Source: Firmicutes bacterium UBA5389 (lineage in GTDB: Bacteria; Bacillota; DTU025). Taken from it: a DNA stretch of 64,000 nucleotides. Shown here piece after piece: positions 41,953-50,838 of this stretch. Location of the stretch: the NCBI GenBank assembly GCA_002409965.1, contig DHON01000112.1, positions 13,002 to 77,001 on the forward strand. The letters run 5' to 3'. Positions within the stretch are counted from its first letter, which is position 1. Every line of letters starts with the position of its first letter. Under the pieces are notes generated by a model, which saw nothing but the letters and a program-made list of their open reading frames with translations, did not search any database and had not been told where the DNA came from. A program made the translations under genes and the position numbers.

Positions 41953-44614
41953 CAACCTCACCCTCCGGGGAAGACGTTTCCACAACACGCGCGTCTATCC
42001 CTGCCACGCCTGCCATTCCTGCATCCGCCGTTGCCTTCGCCAACCGGGCCACGAACACCGTCATATCGTCTCTGGACGGCTTCTGCACACCTCCACCCCG
42101 CGTGGGCGTTCCGGCCCTGGCCCAGTTCATCACCGTCTGCGCCACACTCGACGGGCAGCCGTCCGGGGCCCGCTGGATGACGCGCGCTAGCTCAGCATCG
42201 ACTTCGGGCAGGTCGCTCTGGCCCTCGGTCACTCCGTCTGTAGCCAGCACGATGATGTCGCCCTCTTCGAGGGTATGATGGAAACTCGCAGTACGGGCAG
42301 GAATCGACACGCCGGCCGGCGCAGACGGCGCGCCGATGGCCGTTACGCGTGAGCCGCGCCTGATATAGGCAGGCGGAGCCCCCGCCTTGATCATCTCGGC
42401 ATCGCCACTGTAGAGATCAACGACCACAACATCCAGCGTGGCGAAGGGGTCGGAGGCTGGGCGCACCGACATGAGGGCGTTCACAGTCTCCACTGCGAAC
42501 GCGGCGTCCAGGCCAGTCTGGAGCAGCCTGGCCAAAGCCGACACCGTAGCCTGGCTCTGGGCCGATGCGACCCGGCCCACGCCCATCCCGTCTGAGATGA
42601 GCACTGCGACCCTGCCATCGCCCAGACTGACCACACTGTGATAGTCCCCGCTAACATCATTCTCAGTCCTCGGCACCGAGAGCGCCTCCGTCTCCAGCGC
42701 ATACCGACACGCGGGCAACAGACGCACACTGCACTCGGCCGTTGTCGGCCGCCGGGGGGCGCAAGAAGAGCGCTGGACATCCCCAACCAACATGGAGCGT
42801 CCTACCACTCCGGAAACAGCCGGAGCCATGGTGTGGACGCACTCGCCGGCACACTCGCACGCGCGATCGCACTCTGCCCTTACCACCTGCACCTGGAGCC
42901 CTCCCCGCCCAGTGTTGGACACGCTCACACACTTGGTCTCGATGCCGGCTCGCTTGAGGCGCCCGCGGATGGCGCGCTCAGCCTCTTCGTTGGACGCCAT
43001 CGCCGACTGCGACTCGAACGCCGCGCGGGTTAGGGCGTGGGCGACGCCGGCTGTCTGCAGCGACAAGATGGCCGCGGCCGCCTCCATCGGCATGGAAAAC
43101 GAAGCCTCCCTTGTAGGCTGCGCCGCCGGGGCAACCAACAGCGGCCCCACGACGCAAGCGGCCGCCCTGGCCAGCGCCTCGCGGCGCGAACACCGGCCCA
43201 CTAGCCCCCGGGGCAGTCCGGCTGCATCAATCTCACCGAATAGCTCAGCAAGGGCCAGTGCATCCACGATCTCTCGATAGGTACGGAAGAATAGCTCCTT
43301 CCAGCATGAATTGTAGGACGCGCAGCCGGAGCATGCCCGAGCTCTGACAGCCGCGACTGATGAGGCTATGTCGCGCGGCCGTTCGTCCAGATCCTCCCCG
43401 TGGTCAGCCGCAGCCGACTCGCCCGCCGCCGAGTTCACGGTGCCGAACGGCGCCCCGCCATATGCGAGCGACAGGTCCTGGAAGACTCTCGCAGTCGCAA
43501 GCAGCCTCTCGTACACCAGATGGTGCACCCGGGCGCGGCACTCATCCTGACGTCCCGCGGCATGGGCCTCAAGCGGAAGCCTCCAGGCGATTTCCCCCAC
43601 CCACCTAGCCGGGGTCGCCATCAGAGCGACCGCAGCCATGGATGCCTCGACGAGGAACCCAGTCAGTTCGCCGGGCGTGCCGAACTGCCTCCCGAAGAAC
43701 ATCGCCGACAGCAAAATGGCAGGGGCAGCGAGGCCTCTGCTCCGTCTGCCCACGATCCCGGATACAGCCCCCGCGGCCGCGGCGGCGCCGACAATGGCCC
43801 CCGGCACATCGCCGGCCGCGGACATGGCCAACCCGGCCGCGCCTCCTGCTATGGCCCCGGCGCCGGGGCCCGCCATGATGCCTGAGACCGCCGACAAGTA
43901 GAAAGCCGCAATTGCCCCCAAAGACACACCCGAGAAGGAGATTCGGTCAAGCCCGGCGCACGCGATCCCAGCGCCGAGAAGCAGCGATGCGACATCCAGT
44001 CGCGAAGGCAGGCGCGGATCGCCGCCCCCCGGGCTCCGCCACGCCAGTGCCGCCGGGACAATGACGGCGGCTGCAGCGCCGGCAAGCGCCGCTTCGGACA
44101 GGGCTACTACAGGCAGGTGCACGCCCTGACCTGCGATGATCTGGGCGAGCGCCGCTCCGGTGCCAGACGCAAGAAACACGCACGTCCCCGCCAACCATCC
44201 CGTCCATTTTCGAACGCCTCCCGGAAGCGCCAAAAGAAGAGCAGACGATATGGACAGGGCCATCACCGCCACAGGCCCGCCCGCAAATGCACTACCGATG
44301 AACGCGCCCGCGATCGCGGGCATGACGCGCGCTGCATCGCTGTTGCATGACGCCGCGGCGGCCCCGACAGCCACTATCCCAAAAGGAGAATAGGCGCCAA
44401 GCAACCTGGCAGTACCGGCCAGGAAGCCTGCGGCGCCTATTGCCATGGGCCCTAGGGCCCAGAGAAAACGCGAGAGGCGCAGGCCGCGCGAACCACGCGC
44501 GCGCTGCGGGATGCGTGGGGCGCGTGGGGCGCGTGGGGTGTGCGCTGCGCTGGGTCTGCCGCCCGATGGCGGTCTTCGCTGTCTTCGGAATACACCCACG
44601 CGGTCGTCTATCAT
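41939..44614 (-). CDS. spoIIE: Stage II sporulation protein E, PP2C-type phosphatase
   Basis: About 891 residues from the ATG after GGAGGG. An N-terminal region of about ten hydrophobic spans (FLAGTARLLGAYSPFGIVAVG onward) precedes a central domain and the PPM-type phosphatase: SDGMGVGRVASAQSQATVSAL, LVVDLYSGDAEMIKAGAPP, DIIVLATDGVTEGQSD. It dephosphorylates SpoIIAA to free sigma F in the forespore and takes part in septum formation. Near the N-terminus a duplicated RAPRAPRIPQ run comes from a short tandem repeat. It marks the organism as a spore-former and is next to lpd upstream. Confidence 0.95.
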   Translation of the reverse strand: MIDDRVGVFRRQRRPPSGGRPSAAHTPRAPRAPRIPQRARGSRGLRLSRFLWALGPMAIGAAGFLAGTARLLGAYSPFGIVAVGAAAASCNSDAARVMPAIAGAFIGSAFAGGPVAVMALSISSALLLALPGGVRKWTGWLAGTCVFLASGTGAALAQIIAGQGVHLPVVALSEAALAGAAAAVIVPAALAWRSPGGGDPRLPSRLDVASLLLGAGIACAGLDRISFSGVSLGAIAAFYLSAVSGIMAGPGAGAIAGGAAGLAMSAAGDVPGAIVGAAAAAGAVSGIVGRRSRGLAAPAILLSAMFFGRQFGTPGELTGFLVEASMAAVALMATPARWVGEIAWRLPLEAHAAGRQDECRARVHHLVYERLLATARVFQDLSLAYGGAPFGTVNSAAGESAAADHGEDLDERPRDIASSVAAVRARACSGCASYNSCWKELFFRTYREIVDALALAELFGEIDAAGLPRGLVGRCSRREALARAAACVVGPLLVAPAAQPTREASFSMPMEAAAAILSLQTAGVAHALTRAAFESQSAMASNEEAERAIRGRLKRAGIETKCVSVSNTGRGGLQVQVVRAECDRACECAGECVHTMAPAVSGVVGRSMLVGDVQRSSCAPRRPTTAECSVRLLPACRYALETEALSVPRTENDVSGDYHSVVSLGDGRVAVLISDGMGVGRVASAQSQATVSALARLLQTGLDAAFAVETVNALMSVRPASDPFATLDVVVVDLYSGDAEMIKAGAPPAYIRRGSRVTAIGAPSAPAGVSIPARTASFHHTLEEGDIIVLATDGVTEGQSDLPEVDAELARVIQRAPDGCPSSVAQTVMNWARAGTPTRGGGVQKPSRDDMTVFVARLAKATADAGMAGVAGIDARVVETSSPEGEVDEPQ

Positions 44615-44759
44615 CCGTGCCACCCTCCGGTGTATGTAGGCGCCGCCCCCCGCCGGCAGCATTCCTCACACACACTGCGTTGATGCCTCGGATGATTCTA
44701 ACACGCAAGCAGCGTGAAACATGTAGATTGGTCTAGGGGCGGCCCATGAAAAGACGACA

Positions 44760-46133
44760 TCAAATGTGTACTGCTCGCCCCATAACCGCCTCCGCCGCCT
44801 CCGCCGTGGATTCGGCCAGAGTAGGATGGGCGTGAATGGTGTGCTCGATGTCTTCCAGTTTGAGGCGGCGCGACACGGCCAAGGCAATCTCAGCAATGAG
44901 ATCGGACGCGTGCGCGCCAACAACCTGACCCCCGATCACCCGACCGGCGCTGTCGACGATGATCTTGACGAATCCCTCCGGCGCGCCCATAGCCATCGCC
45001 TTGCCTGATGCCAGGAAGGGGAACTTGCCCACTCTGTGGTCGATGCCCGACTCGAGCGCGCTCCGCTCCGACACGCCCACCACGGCAATCTCCGGGTTCG
45101 TGAATATGCAGTTCGGGACGGCGTAATACTCCATGCTGCGGTTCTGGCCAGCCGCGTTGGCTGCCACTGCAAGGCCTTGTGCAGAAGCAACGTGAGCCAG
45201 TTGCGACTTGCCGGTGACATCGCCGATCGCCCAGATCCCTGCCACGTTAGTCCGCATGCGCGAATCCACGACGATCTCTCCGGAATTGCCGGTCTCGACG
45301 CCTACATCGGAAGCGCCGACTCCGCCTGTAGTCGAGCGACGCCCCACCGACAGCACGCCCTTCTCGGCCGCTAGCGTCTTTCCGTTCTCGCAAGCCGCTT
45401 CAACTCGGCCGTCCGCGACCTTCACTTCAGTTATCTTCGTCCCGGTGTGTATCCTAATACCTCGTTTCGCGAAGGCCGTGCGCACCACAGCAGCCACATC
45501 GTCATCGACCATAGGCAGTATGCTGGGCATTATGTCGACCAGAGTGACCTCACAGCCGAACGCGCGAAAGATACTGGCGAATTCGCATCCGATCACCCCG
45601 GCCCCCACGATCAGCATGCTCTCCGGCAGTTCCTTCAGCTTCAGGACATCCTCGCTGGTAAGCATGTTGACTCCATCATACCCGAACATCCTCGGGGCAA
45701 TGGGCTCAGACCCTGTGGCGATCACAATGGTGCGTGCTTCCAGCCGCGTGGTCGACCCGTCCAAGGCCGTCGCCTCAACCGCGCGCGTGCCGGCCAGCGT
45801 GCCAACGCCGCTCAATACGTCGATCTTGCGTCTCTTAAGCAACAAGCCGATGCCGCCGCGAAGCCTCGCAACCACCCTGTCTTTCCTAGCCATCACACGG
45901 GCGAAATCCACCCGCGCTTCTGGGATGACGAGCCCCAGATCCGCGCCGCGGCTCACCGCATCCATGACATCCGCTGTGTGGGCAAGAGCCTTCGTGGGTA
46001 TGCAACCTCGATTGAGGCACGTGCCTCCGAGCTGACCTTTCTCTACGAGCGCCACCGACAGGCCGTTCTGGGCGGCTCTGATGGCGCATACGTAACCCCC
46101 TGGACCTCCGCCGATTATCACGATATCGTGCAT
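44760..46133 (-). CDS. lpdA: Dihydrolipoamide dehydrogenase
   Basis: About 457 residues from the ATG of MHDIVIIGGGPGGY, preceded by GGAGG. The redox disulfide GGTCLNRGCIPTKAL, the NAD site MLIVGAGVIGCEFASIF, VSVGRR, the FAD motif GIWAIGDVTG, and the C-terminal HAHPTLAEST with the catalytic His are present. It reoxidises the lipoamide of GcvH and possibly of 2-oxo acid dehydrogenases. It is divergent from gcvT across a 207-base region, fitting an L-protein role in glycine cleavage. The 52 codons of upstream open frame are not family-like. Confidence 0.96.
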   Translation of the reverse strand: MHDIVIIGGGPGGYVCAIRAAQNGLSVALVEKGQLGGTCLNRGCIPTKALAHTADVMDAVSRGADLGLVIPEARVDFARVMARKDRVVARLRGGIGLLLKRRKIDVLSGVGTLAGTRAVEATALDGSTTRLEARTIVIATGSEPIAPRMFGYDGVNMLTSEDVLKLKELPESMLIVGAGVIGCEFASIFRAFGCEVTLVDIMPSILPMVDDDVAAVVRTAFAKRGIRIHTGTKITEVKVADGRVEAACENGKTLAAEKGVLSVGRRSTTGGVGASDVGVETGNSGEIVVDSRMRTNVAGIWAIGDVTGKSQLAHVASAQGLAVAANAAGQNRSMEYYAVPNCIFTNPEIAVVGVSERSALESGIDHRVGKFPFLASGKAMAMGAPEGFVKIIVDSAGRVIGGQVVGAHASDLIAEIALAVSRRLKLEDIEHTIHAHPTLAESTAEAAEAVMGRAVHI

Positions 46134-46340
46134 AGTCTTGATCCTCCTAGTTACTGGCCGCTGATGACAGTCGCAAGCCTGCCGTTGTATTCGTCCCTTA
46201 GGGTGCCCGTTCCTCCCGCTCTGCGGCTCAACCGCCCCGAGCTGCCGCTCGGCCGGTCGGCGAAGAGGAGAAGGACTTTGCATAGGCACAATGAATTAGA
46301 AGTAGGCAGCATGTTGTCAGCGAAAAAAGGAGGTGGCGTG

Positions 46341-47450
46341 ATGTCGGAACTCCGCAAGACCCCACTATATGAAGCGCACGTGAAAGCAGGAGGGCGGATA
46401 GTGGACTTCGGCGGCTGGGCTCTTCCCGTGCAGTATTCCGGCATTCTCGAGGAACACCGGGCGGTGAGGGAGAAGGCAGGGCTGTTTGACGTGTCGCACA
46501 TGGGCGAGGTTCACCTGACCGGACCGGACGCCCTGCCGTTCATCCAGCGCCTGGTGACCAATGACTGTTCGAAGATGCAGGTGCGGCAGATCGTCTACAG
46601 CCCCATGTGCTACCCTGACGGCGGCGTGGTCGACGACATACTAATCTACCGAGTATGCGAGAATGACTACTGGTTGGTAGTTAATGCCTCCAACACAGGC
46701 AAGGACTACGACTGGATCTTGCGCAATATCTCAGGATATGATGCGACAGTCAAGAATATCTCTTCGCAGGTGGCGCAGATAGCGATACAGGGCCCGGCAG
46801 CGCAGACCATACTGCAGAGGAACGCCGCGGACGACCTGGACTCGATCAAGTTCTTCTGGTGCCTTCCCGCGGCGACGATAGCCGGGCGGAAGTGCCTAGT
46901 ATCGCGCACTGGATACACAGGTGAAGACGGTTTTGAGATCTACTGCAAGCCCGAAGACGCCCGCCATATCTGGGATACTCTCCTGGAGTCGGGCAAGGCC
47001 GACGGGCTGATCCCCGCGGGCCTGGGCGCCCGCGACTCACTCCGCTTTGAGGCGGCTCTGCCCCTGTACGGGCATGAGATCTCGCAGTCCATTTCGCCTC
47101 TCCAGGGCAATCTGGGCTTCTTCGTGAAACTCGACAAACCCGATTTCATCGGGCGCGAGGCGCTCACGGCCGCAAAGCAGCAGGGGCTGGCCTCCCGGGT
47201 GGTCGGCCTGGAGCTTGCCGGCCGCGGCGTGCCGCGCGAGGGCTACCCTGTGCTGGCCGCAGGCCAGGAGATCGGTCGGGTCACGTCCGGAATGTTCTCG
47301 CCAACGTTTGGTCGGGGCCTCGCAATGGCCCTGGTATCCACAGAATATGCCAAGGCTGGAACGGAGCTCGCCATCGATATCCGGGGCAAAGCCGTGCCGG
47401 TCCGAGTGGTCAAAACTCCATTCTACAAAAAGGCTTACAGGAAGGGGTAG
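46341..47450 (+). CDS. gcvT: Glycine cleavage system T protein (aminomethyltransferase)
   Basis: 369 residues from the ATG after AAAGGAGGTG. TPLYEAHVKAGGRIVDFGGW, FDVSHMGEVHLTGPDAL, GYTGEDGFEIYC, GLGARDSLRFEAALPLYGHE and GRVTSGMFSPTFGRGLAMALV are diagnostic. It moves the methylene group from lipoyl-aminomethyl GcvH to tetrahydrofolate, giving methylene-THF and ammonia. A much longer frame upstream is only the antisense of lpd. It is first in the operon gcvT-gcvH-gcvPA-gcvPB. Confidence 0.97.
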   Translation: MSELRKTPLYEAHVKAGGRIVDFGGWALPVQYSGILEEHRAVREKAGLFDVSHMGEVHLTGPDALPFIQRLVTNDCSKMQVRQIVYSPMCYPDGGVVDDILIYRVCENDYWLVVNASNTGKDYDWILRNISGYDATVKNISSQVAQIAIQGPAAQTILQRNAADDLDSIKFFWCLPAATIAGRKCLVSRTGYTGEDGFEIYCKPEDARHIWDTLLESGKADGLIPAGLGARDSLRFEAALPLYGHEISQSISPLQGNLGFFVKLDKPDFIGREALTAAKQQGLASRVVGLELAGRGVPREGYPVLAAGQEIGRVTSGMFSPTFGRGLAMALVSTEYAKAGTELAIDIRGKAVPVRVVKTPFYKKAYRKG

Positions 47451-47457
47451 ATCGGAA

Positions 47458-47838
47458 ATGTCTTCAGTGAAGTACACTCGCGAGCACGAATGGGTCAAGG
47501 TCGAAGAGAACATAGCCACCATCGGCATCACCGACTTCGCCGTGCAGGAACTGGGGGACCTGGTGTACGTGGAACTACCTGCGCCGGGCGAAAAGATCCG
47601 GGCTGGCGAAAGACTCGCAGCGGTGGAATCGGTGAAGGCCGCGTCGGACGTGTTCGCCCCTGTGTCAGGCGAGGTCGTAGAGGCCAACGAGGCGCTCGAG
47701 GACGAGGCCGGTCTTCTGAATGAGAGCCCTATGGGCGAAGGGTGGATCGCCCGATTGGAAATGAGCGACCCTTCCGAGTTGGACGCCCTCATGGACCGCG
47801 CCCAGTATGACGAGTTCGTGAAGGAGGCCGGCCACTGA
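47458..47838 (+). CDS. gcvH: Glycine cleavage system H protein
   Basis: 126 residues from the ATG after AGGAAGGGG. YTREHEWVKVEENIATIGITD and the lipoyl segment VESVKAASDVFAP place the lipoylated lysine at residue 60. This carrier accepts the aminomethyl group from GcvP and in many bacteria is the first protein to receive octanoate. It begins 7 bases after gcvT and its last base is shared with the gcvPA ATG. The lipM-type and lipS-type genes that would lipoylate it are in the same run. Confidence 0.97.
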   Translation: MSSVKYTREHEWVKVEENIATIGITDFAVQELGDLVYVELPAPGEKIRAGERLAAVESVKAASDVFAPVSGEVVEANEALEDEAGLLNESPMGEGWIARLEMSDPSELDALMDRAQYDEFVKEAGH

Positions 47839-49196
47839 TGGGCTCGCCGCACAGGTTCATCCCCAATACTGAGGCCGATGTGCAGGCGATGCTCGAGGTG
47901 GTGGGCGCAAGCCGCATCGACGACCTCTTCGCCGACATTCCACAGGAGTTCCGTCTGACGCGCCCGCTGGCCATGCCGGCGGCGCTCACTGAACCCGAAC
48001 TCATGTCGGAGCTATCGCGTCTTTCGTCGAAGTGCGCCAACGCCGACGAGTGCGCGTGCTACCTCGGGGCCGGGATCTACGACCACTACATTCCAAGCGT
48101 GATCGATCACATGATCAGCCGCGGCGAGTTCTACACCGCCTATACCCCCTATCAAGCTGAGGTGAGCCAGGGCACACTGCAGGCGATCTTCGAGTATCAG
48201 ACCATGATCTCGGAGCTGACCGGCATGGAGGTATCCAACGCGTCCATGTACGACGCTGGCACCGGCACGGCCGAGGCGGCCATCATGGCATGCGCCTCCA
48301 CCAGACGCAGCAAGGTGCTGGTATCGAAGGCAGTCAACCCCAGGTACCGGCAGGTTCTGCAGACCTACGCCGCCCCGCGCGGCATAGACGTGACGGAAGT
48401 CGACTTCTGCAAAAGTCGCGGCGTCACCCCGGTTTCGCAAGTGCCGGCTTCCCTCGCTGAAGACGCTGCTTGCCTCATAGTCCAGTCGCCCAACTATTTC
48501 GGCATCGTGGAGGAGATGGACCAGCTGGGCGAGGCTGTTCACGCGGGAGGCGGACTTCTTGTGGCGGTGGTAAACCCGATCTCGCTGGGCATTCTGGCTC
48601 CTCCGGGGTCCTACGGCGCCGACATCGCCGTGGGAGAGGGGCAGCCCATGGGGATATCCATGAGCTTCGGCGGACCGCTCTTGGGGTTCTTCGCAACCAC
48701 AAGCAAACTGATGCGCAAGATGCCGGGGCGGCTGGTTGGACAGACAGTGGACGATGCCGGGCGGCGCGGGTTCGCGCTCACACTTCAGGCGCGCGAACAG
48801 CATATCCGGCGCGAGAGCGCCACCAGCAATATCTGCTCCAACGAGGCCCTGTGCGCGCTGGCTTCCACGATATACATGAGCTTGATGGGGCCGGCAGGCA
48901 TGCGGAAGGTAGCGGAAATCTGCACATACAGAGCCCACTACCTGCGGGATCGGATGGAGTCCATCGCCGGATTCCAGATCCCGCTCTCCGGGCCGTTCTT
49001 CAACGAGTTCGTTGTGCGCTCTTCAATGCCATGCGATGACATGAACGAGGAGCTCCTGGCAGCCGGGATAATCGGCGGCAAGACCATCGAGCCCGAGTAC
49101 CCGGAGCTTTCAGGGTGCACGCTGTGGGCGGTTACCGAGAAGCGCACTCGGGAACAGCTCGACACACTCATTCGGGAACTGGAGGTGCTAGCATGA
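47838..49196 (+). CDS. gcvPA: Glycine dehydrogenase (decarboxylating) subunit 1
   Basis: 452 residues, the size of the split N-terminal half of the P protein. RFIPNTEADVQAMLEVVG, YLGAGIYDHYIPSVIDHM, YTPYQAEVSQGTLQAIFEYQ and MYDAGTGTAEAAIMA are conserved. It pairs with gcvPB to form the PLP enzyme that decarboxylates glycine onto GcvH. The split P protein is typical of Firmicutes, archaea and Thermotogae. The start overlaps gcvH by one base and the end overlaps gcvPB by four. Confidence 0.97.
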   Translation: MGSPHRFIPNTEADVQAMLEVVGASRIDDLFADIPQEFRLTRPLAMPAALTEPELMSELSRLSSKCANADECACYLGAGIYDHYIPSVIDHMISRGEFYTAYTPYQAEVSQGTLQAIFEYQTMISELTGMEVSNASMYDAGTGTAEAAIMACASTRRSKVLVSKAVNPRYRQVLQTYAAPRGIDVTEVDFCKSRGVTPVSQVPASLAEDAACLIVQSPNYFGIVEEMDQLGEAVHAGGGLLVAVVNPISLGILAPPGSYGADIAVGEGQPMGISMSFGGPLLGFFATTSKLMRKMPGRLVGQTVDDAGRRGFALTLQAREQHIRRESATSNICSNEALCALASTIYMSLMGPAGMRKVAEICTYRAHYLRDRMESIAGFQIPLSGPFFNEFVVRSSMPCDDMNEELLAAGIIGGKTIEPEYPELSGCTLWAVTEKRTREQLDTLIRELEVLA

Positions 49197-50659
49197 GAGG
49201 CCCGCAGCCGCTTATCTTCGAACTGTCGTCGCCAGGGCGGACCGCCATCAGCCTTCCGGCCCCGGAGGTGCCCACTCCAGATCTGGCTTCGTTCCTCCCC
49301 AAGCAGGTGCTCAGGCACGAGCCTTTGGGACTGCCCGAAGTGAGCGAGGTCGACGTAGTTAGGCATTTCGTCAACCTGTCGCAGCTCAACCACTCTGTAG
49401 ACACCGGGTTCTACCCGCTGGGTTCGTGCACCATGAAGTACAATCCCAAGGTGAACGAGGACGCCGCGCGCATGCCGGGATTCGCGCTGATCCACCCGGA
49501 CCAGGACGAGGCGACTGTGCAAGGGGCCATGGAGCTCCTTCACTCCATGGACAACTACCTCTCCGAGCTGTGCGGGATGAGTCGTTTCACCTTCCAGCCT
49601 GCAGCCGGAGCCCACGGAGAGATCACCGGTCTGTTCATAATCCGAGCATACCACGGATCAAGGGGTGAACACCGCACACGCGTGCTCGTGCCCGACTCGG
49701 CTCATGGCACCAACCCTGCCAGCGCCGCTAGCGCCGGAATGGAGATCGTAGTAGTCAAGTCGGACGAGCGAGGCAACGTAGACGTGGACGACCTTCGGTC
49801 GAAGGTCGGGCCGGAGACGGCGGCCCTTATGCTCACCAACCCCAACACCCTGGGCCTGTTCGAGGAGAATGTACGCGAAATCGCAGCGCTGGTCCACGGG
49901 TGCGGCGCGCTGCTCTACTACGACGGCGCCAACGCCAACGCGATAATGGGCAAATCGCGCCCGGGCGACATGGGCTTCGATGTCGTGCACCTCAACGTGC
50001 ACAAGACCCTGTCCACACCGCACGGAGGCGGAGGCCCCGGGGCCGGCCCGGTAGGGGTCAAGGCATTCCTCGAGCCGTTCCTGCCGGCGCCCCTGGTTAA
50101 GTTGGAGGAAGAAACAGGGATGTACGTGTGGGACTACGATAGGCCCCAGTCCATCGGACGGGTCCACTCGTTCAACGGCAACTTCGGCGTAGTGGTCAAG
50201 GCCTGGGCCTACATCCGGTCCATGGGGCCCAACGGCCTCAGAGCCGCAAGTGAACACGCAGTCCTTGCCGCCAACTACATCATGCGGAAGCTCCAGCCCT
50301 ACTATGATCTCCCGTACGACCGTGACTGCAAGCACGAGTGCGTGCTGGCCGGCACGCGGCAGAAGCGGGAACACGGAGTGCGCACGCTGGACATCGCCAA
50401 GCGCCTGCTGGACTTCGGGTTCCACGCTCCGACGATCTACTTCCCGCTCATCGTGGACGAGGCGTTCATGATCGAGCCCACTGAGACCGAGAGCCGGGAG
50501 ACGCTGGACGAGTTCATCGACGCGATGATCCGGATCGCAAAGGAAGCCGAAACCCATCCTGAGGTGCTACACGATGCACCGCATCATACGCCCGTCGGTC
50601 GGCTGGACGAAACCCAGGCCGCTAGGAAGCCGATCCTGCGCTACACCCGAGAATCGTAG
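49193..50659 (+). CDS. gcvPB: Glycine dehydrogenase (decarboxylating) subunit 2
   Basis: 488 residues, starting at the ATG that overlaps the gcvPA stop (ATGA). LNHSVDTGFYPLGSCTMKYNPKVNE and DSAHGTNPASAASAG are present, and LNVHKTLSTPHGGGGPGAG carries the PLP-binding lysine. With GcvPA it decarboxylates glycine. The frame remains open upstream into gcvPA, which I reject because of the ATGA junction. It is followed by a 179-base gap holding a large hairpin, then the lipS-like gene. Confidence 0.97.
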   Translation: MRGPQPLIFELSSPGRTAISLPAPEVPTPDLASFLPKQVLRHEPLGLPEVSEVDVVRHFVNLSQLNHSVDTGFYPLGSCTMKYNPKVNEDAARMPGFALIHPDQDEATVQGAMELLHSMDNYLSELCGMSRFTFQPAAGAHGEITGLFIIRAYHGSRGEHRTRVLVPDSAHGTNPASAASAGMEIVVVKSDERGNVDVDDLRSKVGPETAALMLTNPNTLGLFEENVREIAALVHGCGALLYYDGANANAIMGKSRPGDMGFDVVHLNVHKTLSTPHGGGGPGAGPVGVKAFLEPFLPAPLVKLEEETGMYVWDYDRPQSIGRVHSFNGNFGVVVKAWAYIRSMGPNGLRAASEHAVLAANYIMRKLQPYYDLPYDRDCKHECVLAGTRQKREHGVRTLDIAKRLLDFGFHAPTIYFPLIVDEAFMIEPTETESRETLDEFIDAMIRIAKEAETHPEVLHDAPHHTPVGRLDETQAARKPILRYTRES

Positions 50660-50742
50660 GGAACAGCGCGCAATCGCGAGGGATCGCAAGCCGCAGGGTC
50701 CGCCGGCAACGTGCACCAAAGGCGACAGCCGGTCAACTAGTG

Positions 50743-50784
50743 GAGAACCGTTGACACCTCGCTGCCGAGGAGTCAGCGGTTCTC
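50743..50784 (+). promoter_or_regulatory. Large, nearly perfect hairpin before the lipS-like gene
   Basis: GAGAACCGTTGAC pairs with GTCAGCGGTTCTC (one G-U), then an A-A mismatch, then CCTCG-CTGC-CGAGG. The last four bases TCTC (50781-50784) are also part of a second possible stem, TCTCAG with CTGAGA (50781-50799). There is no T-run, so it is not a standard terminator. It could be RNA processing, a protein site, or a switch. Confidence 0.65.
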
Positions 50785-50838
50785 TCAGCATCAGTCTGAG
50801 AATCAGTCCAGGTATTGGCCCAGAGGAGCGGACATGAC

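Noticed and set aside
45447..46340. Long open frame in front of gcvT
   Set aside because: It is antisense to lpd; gcvT has its own ATG with a strong SD at 46341.
46134..46340. Glycine riboswitch upstream of gcvT
   Set aside because: I looked for the conserved aptamer core segments and found none; only a normal divergent leader is visible.
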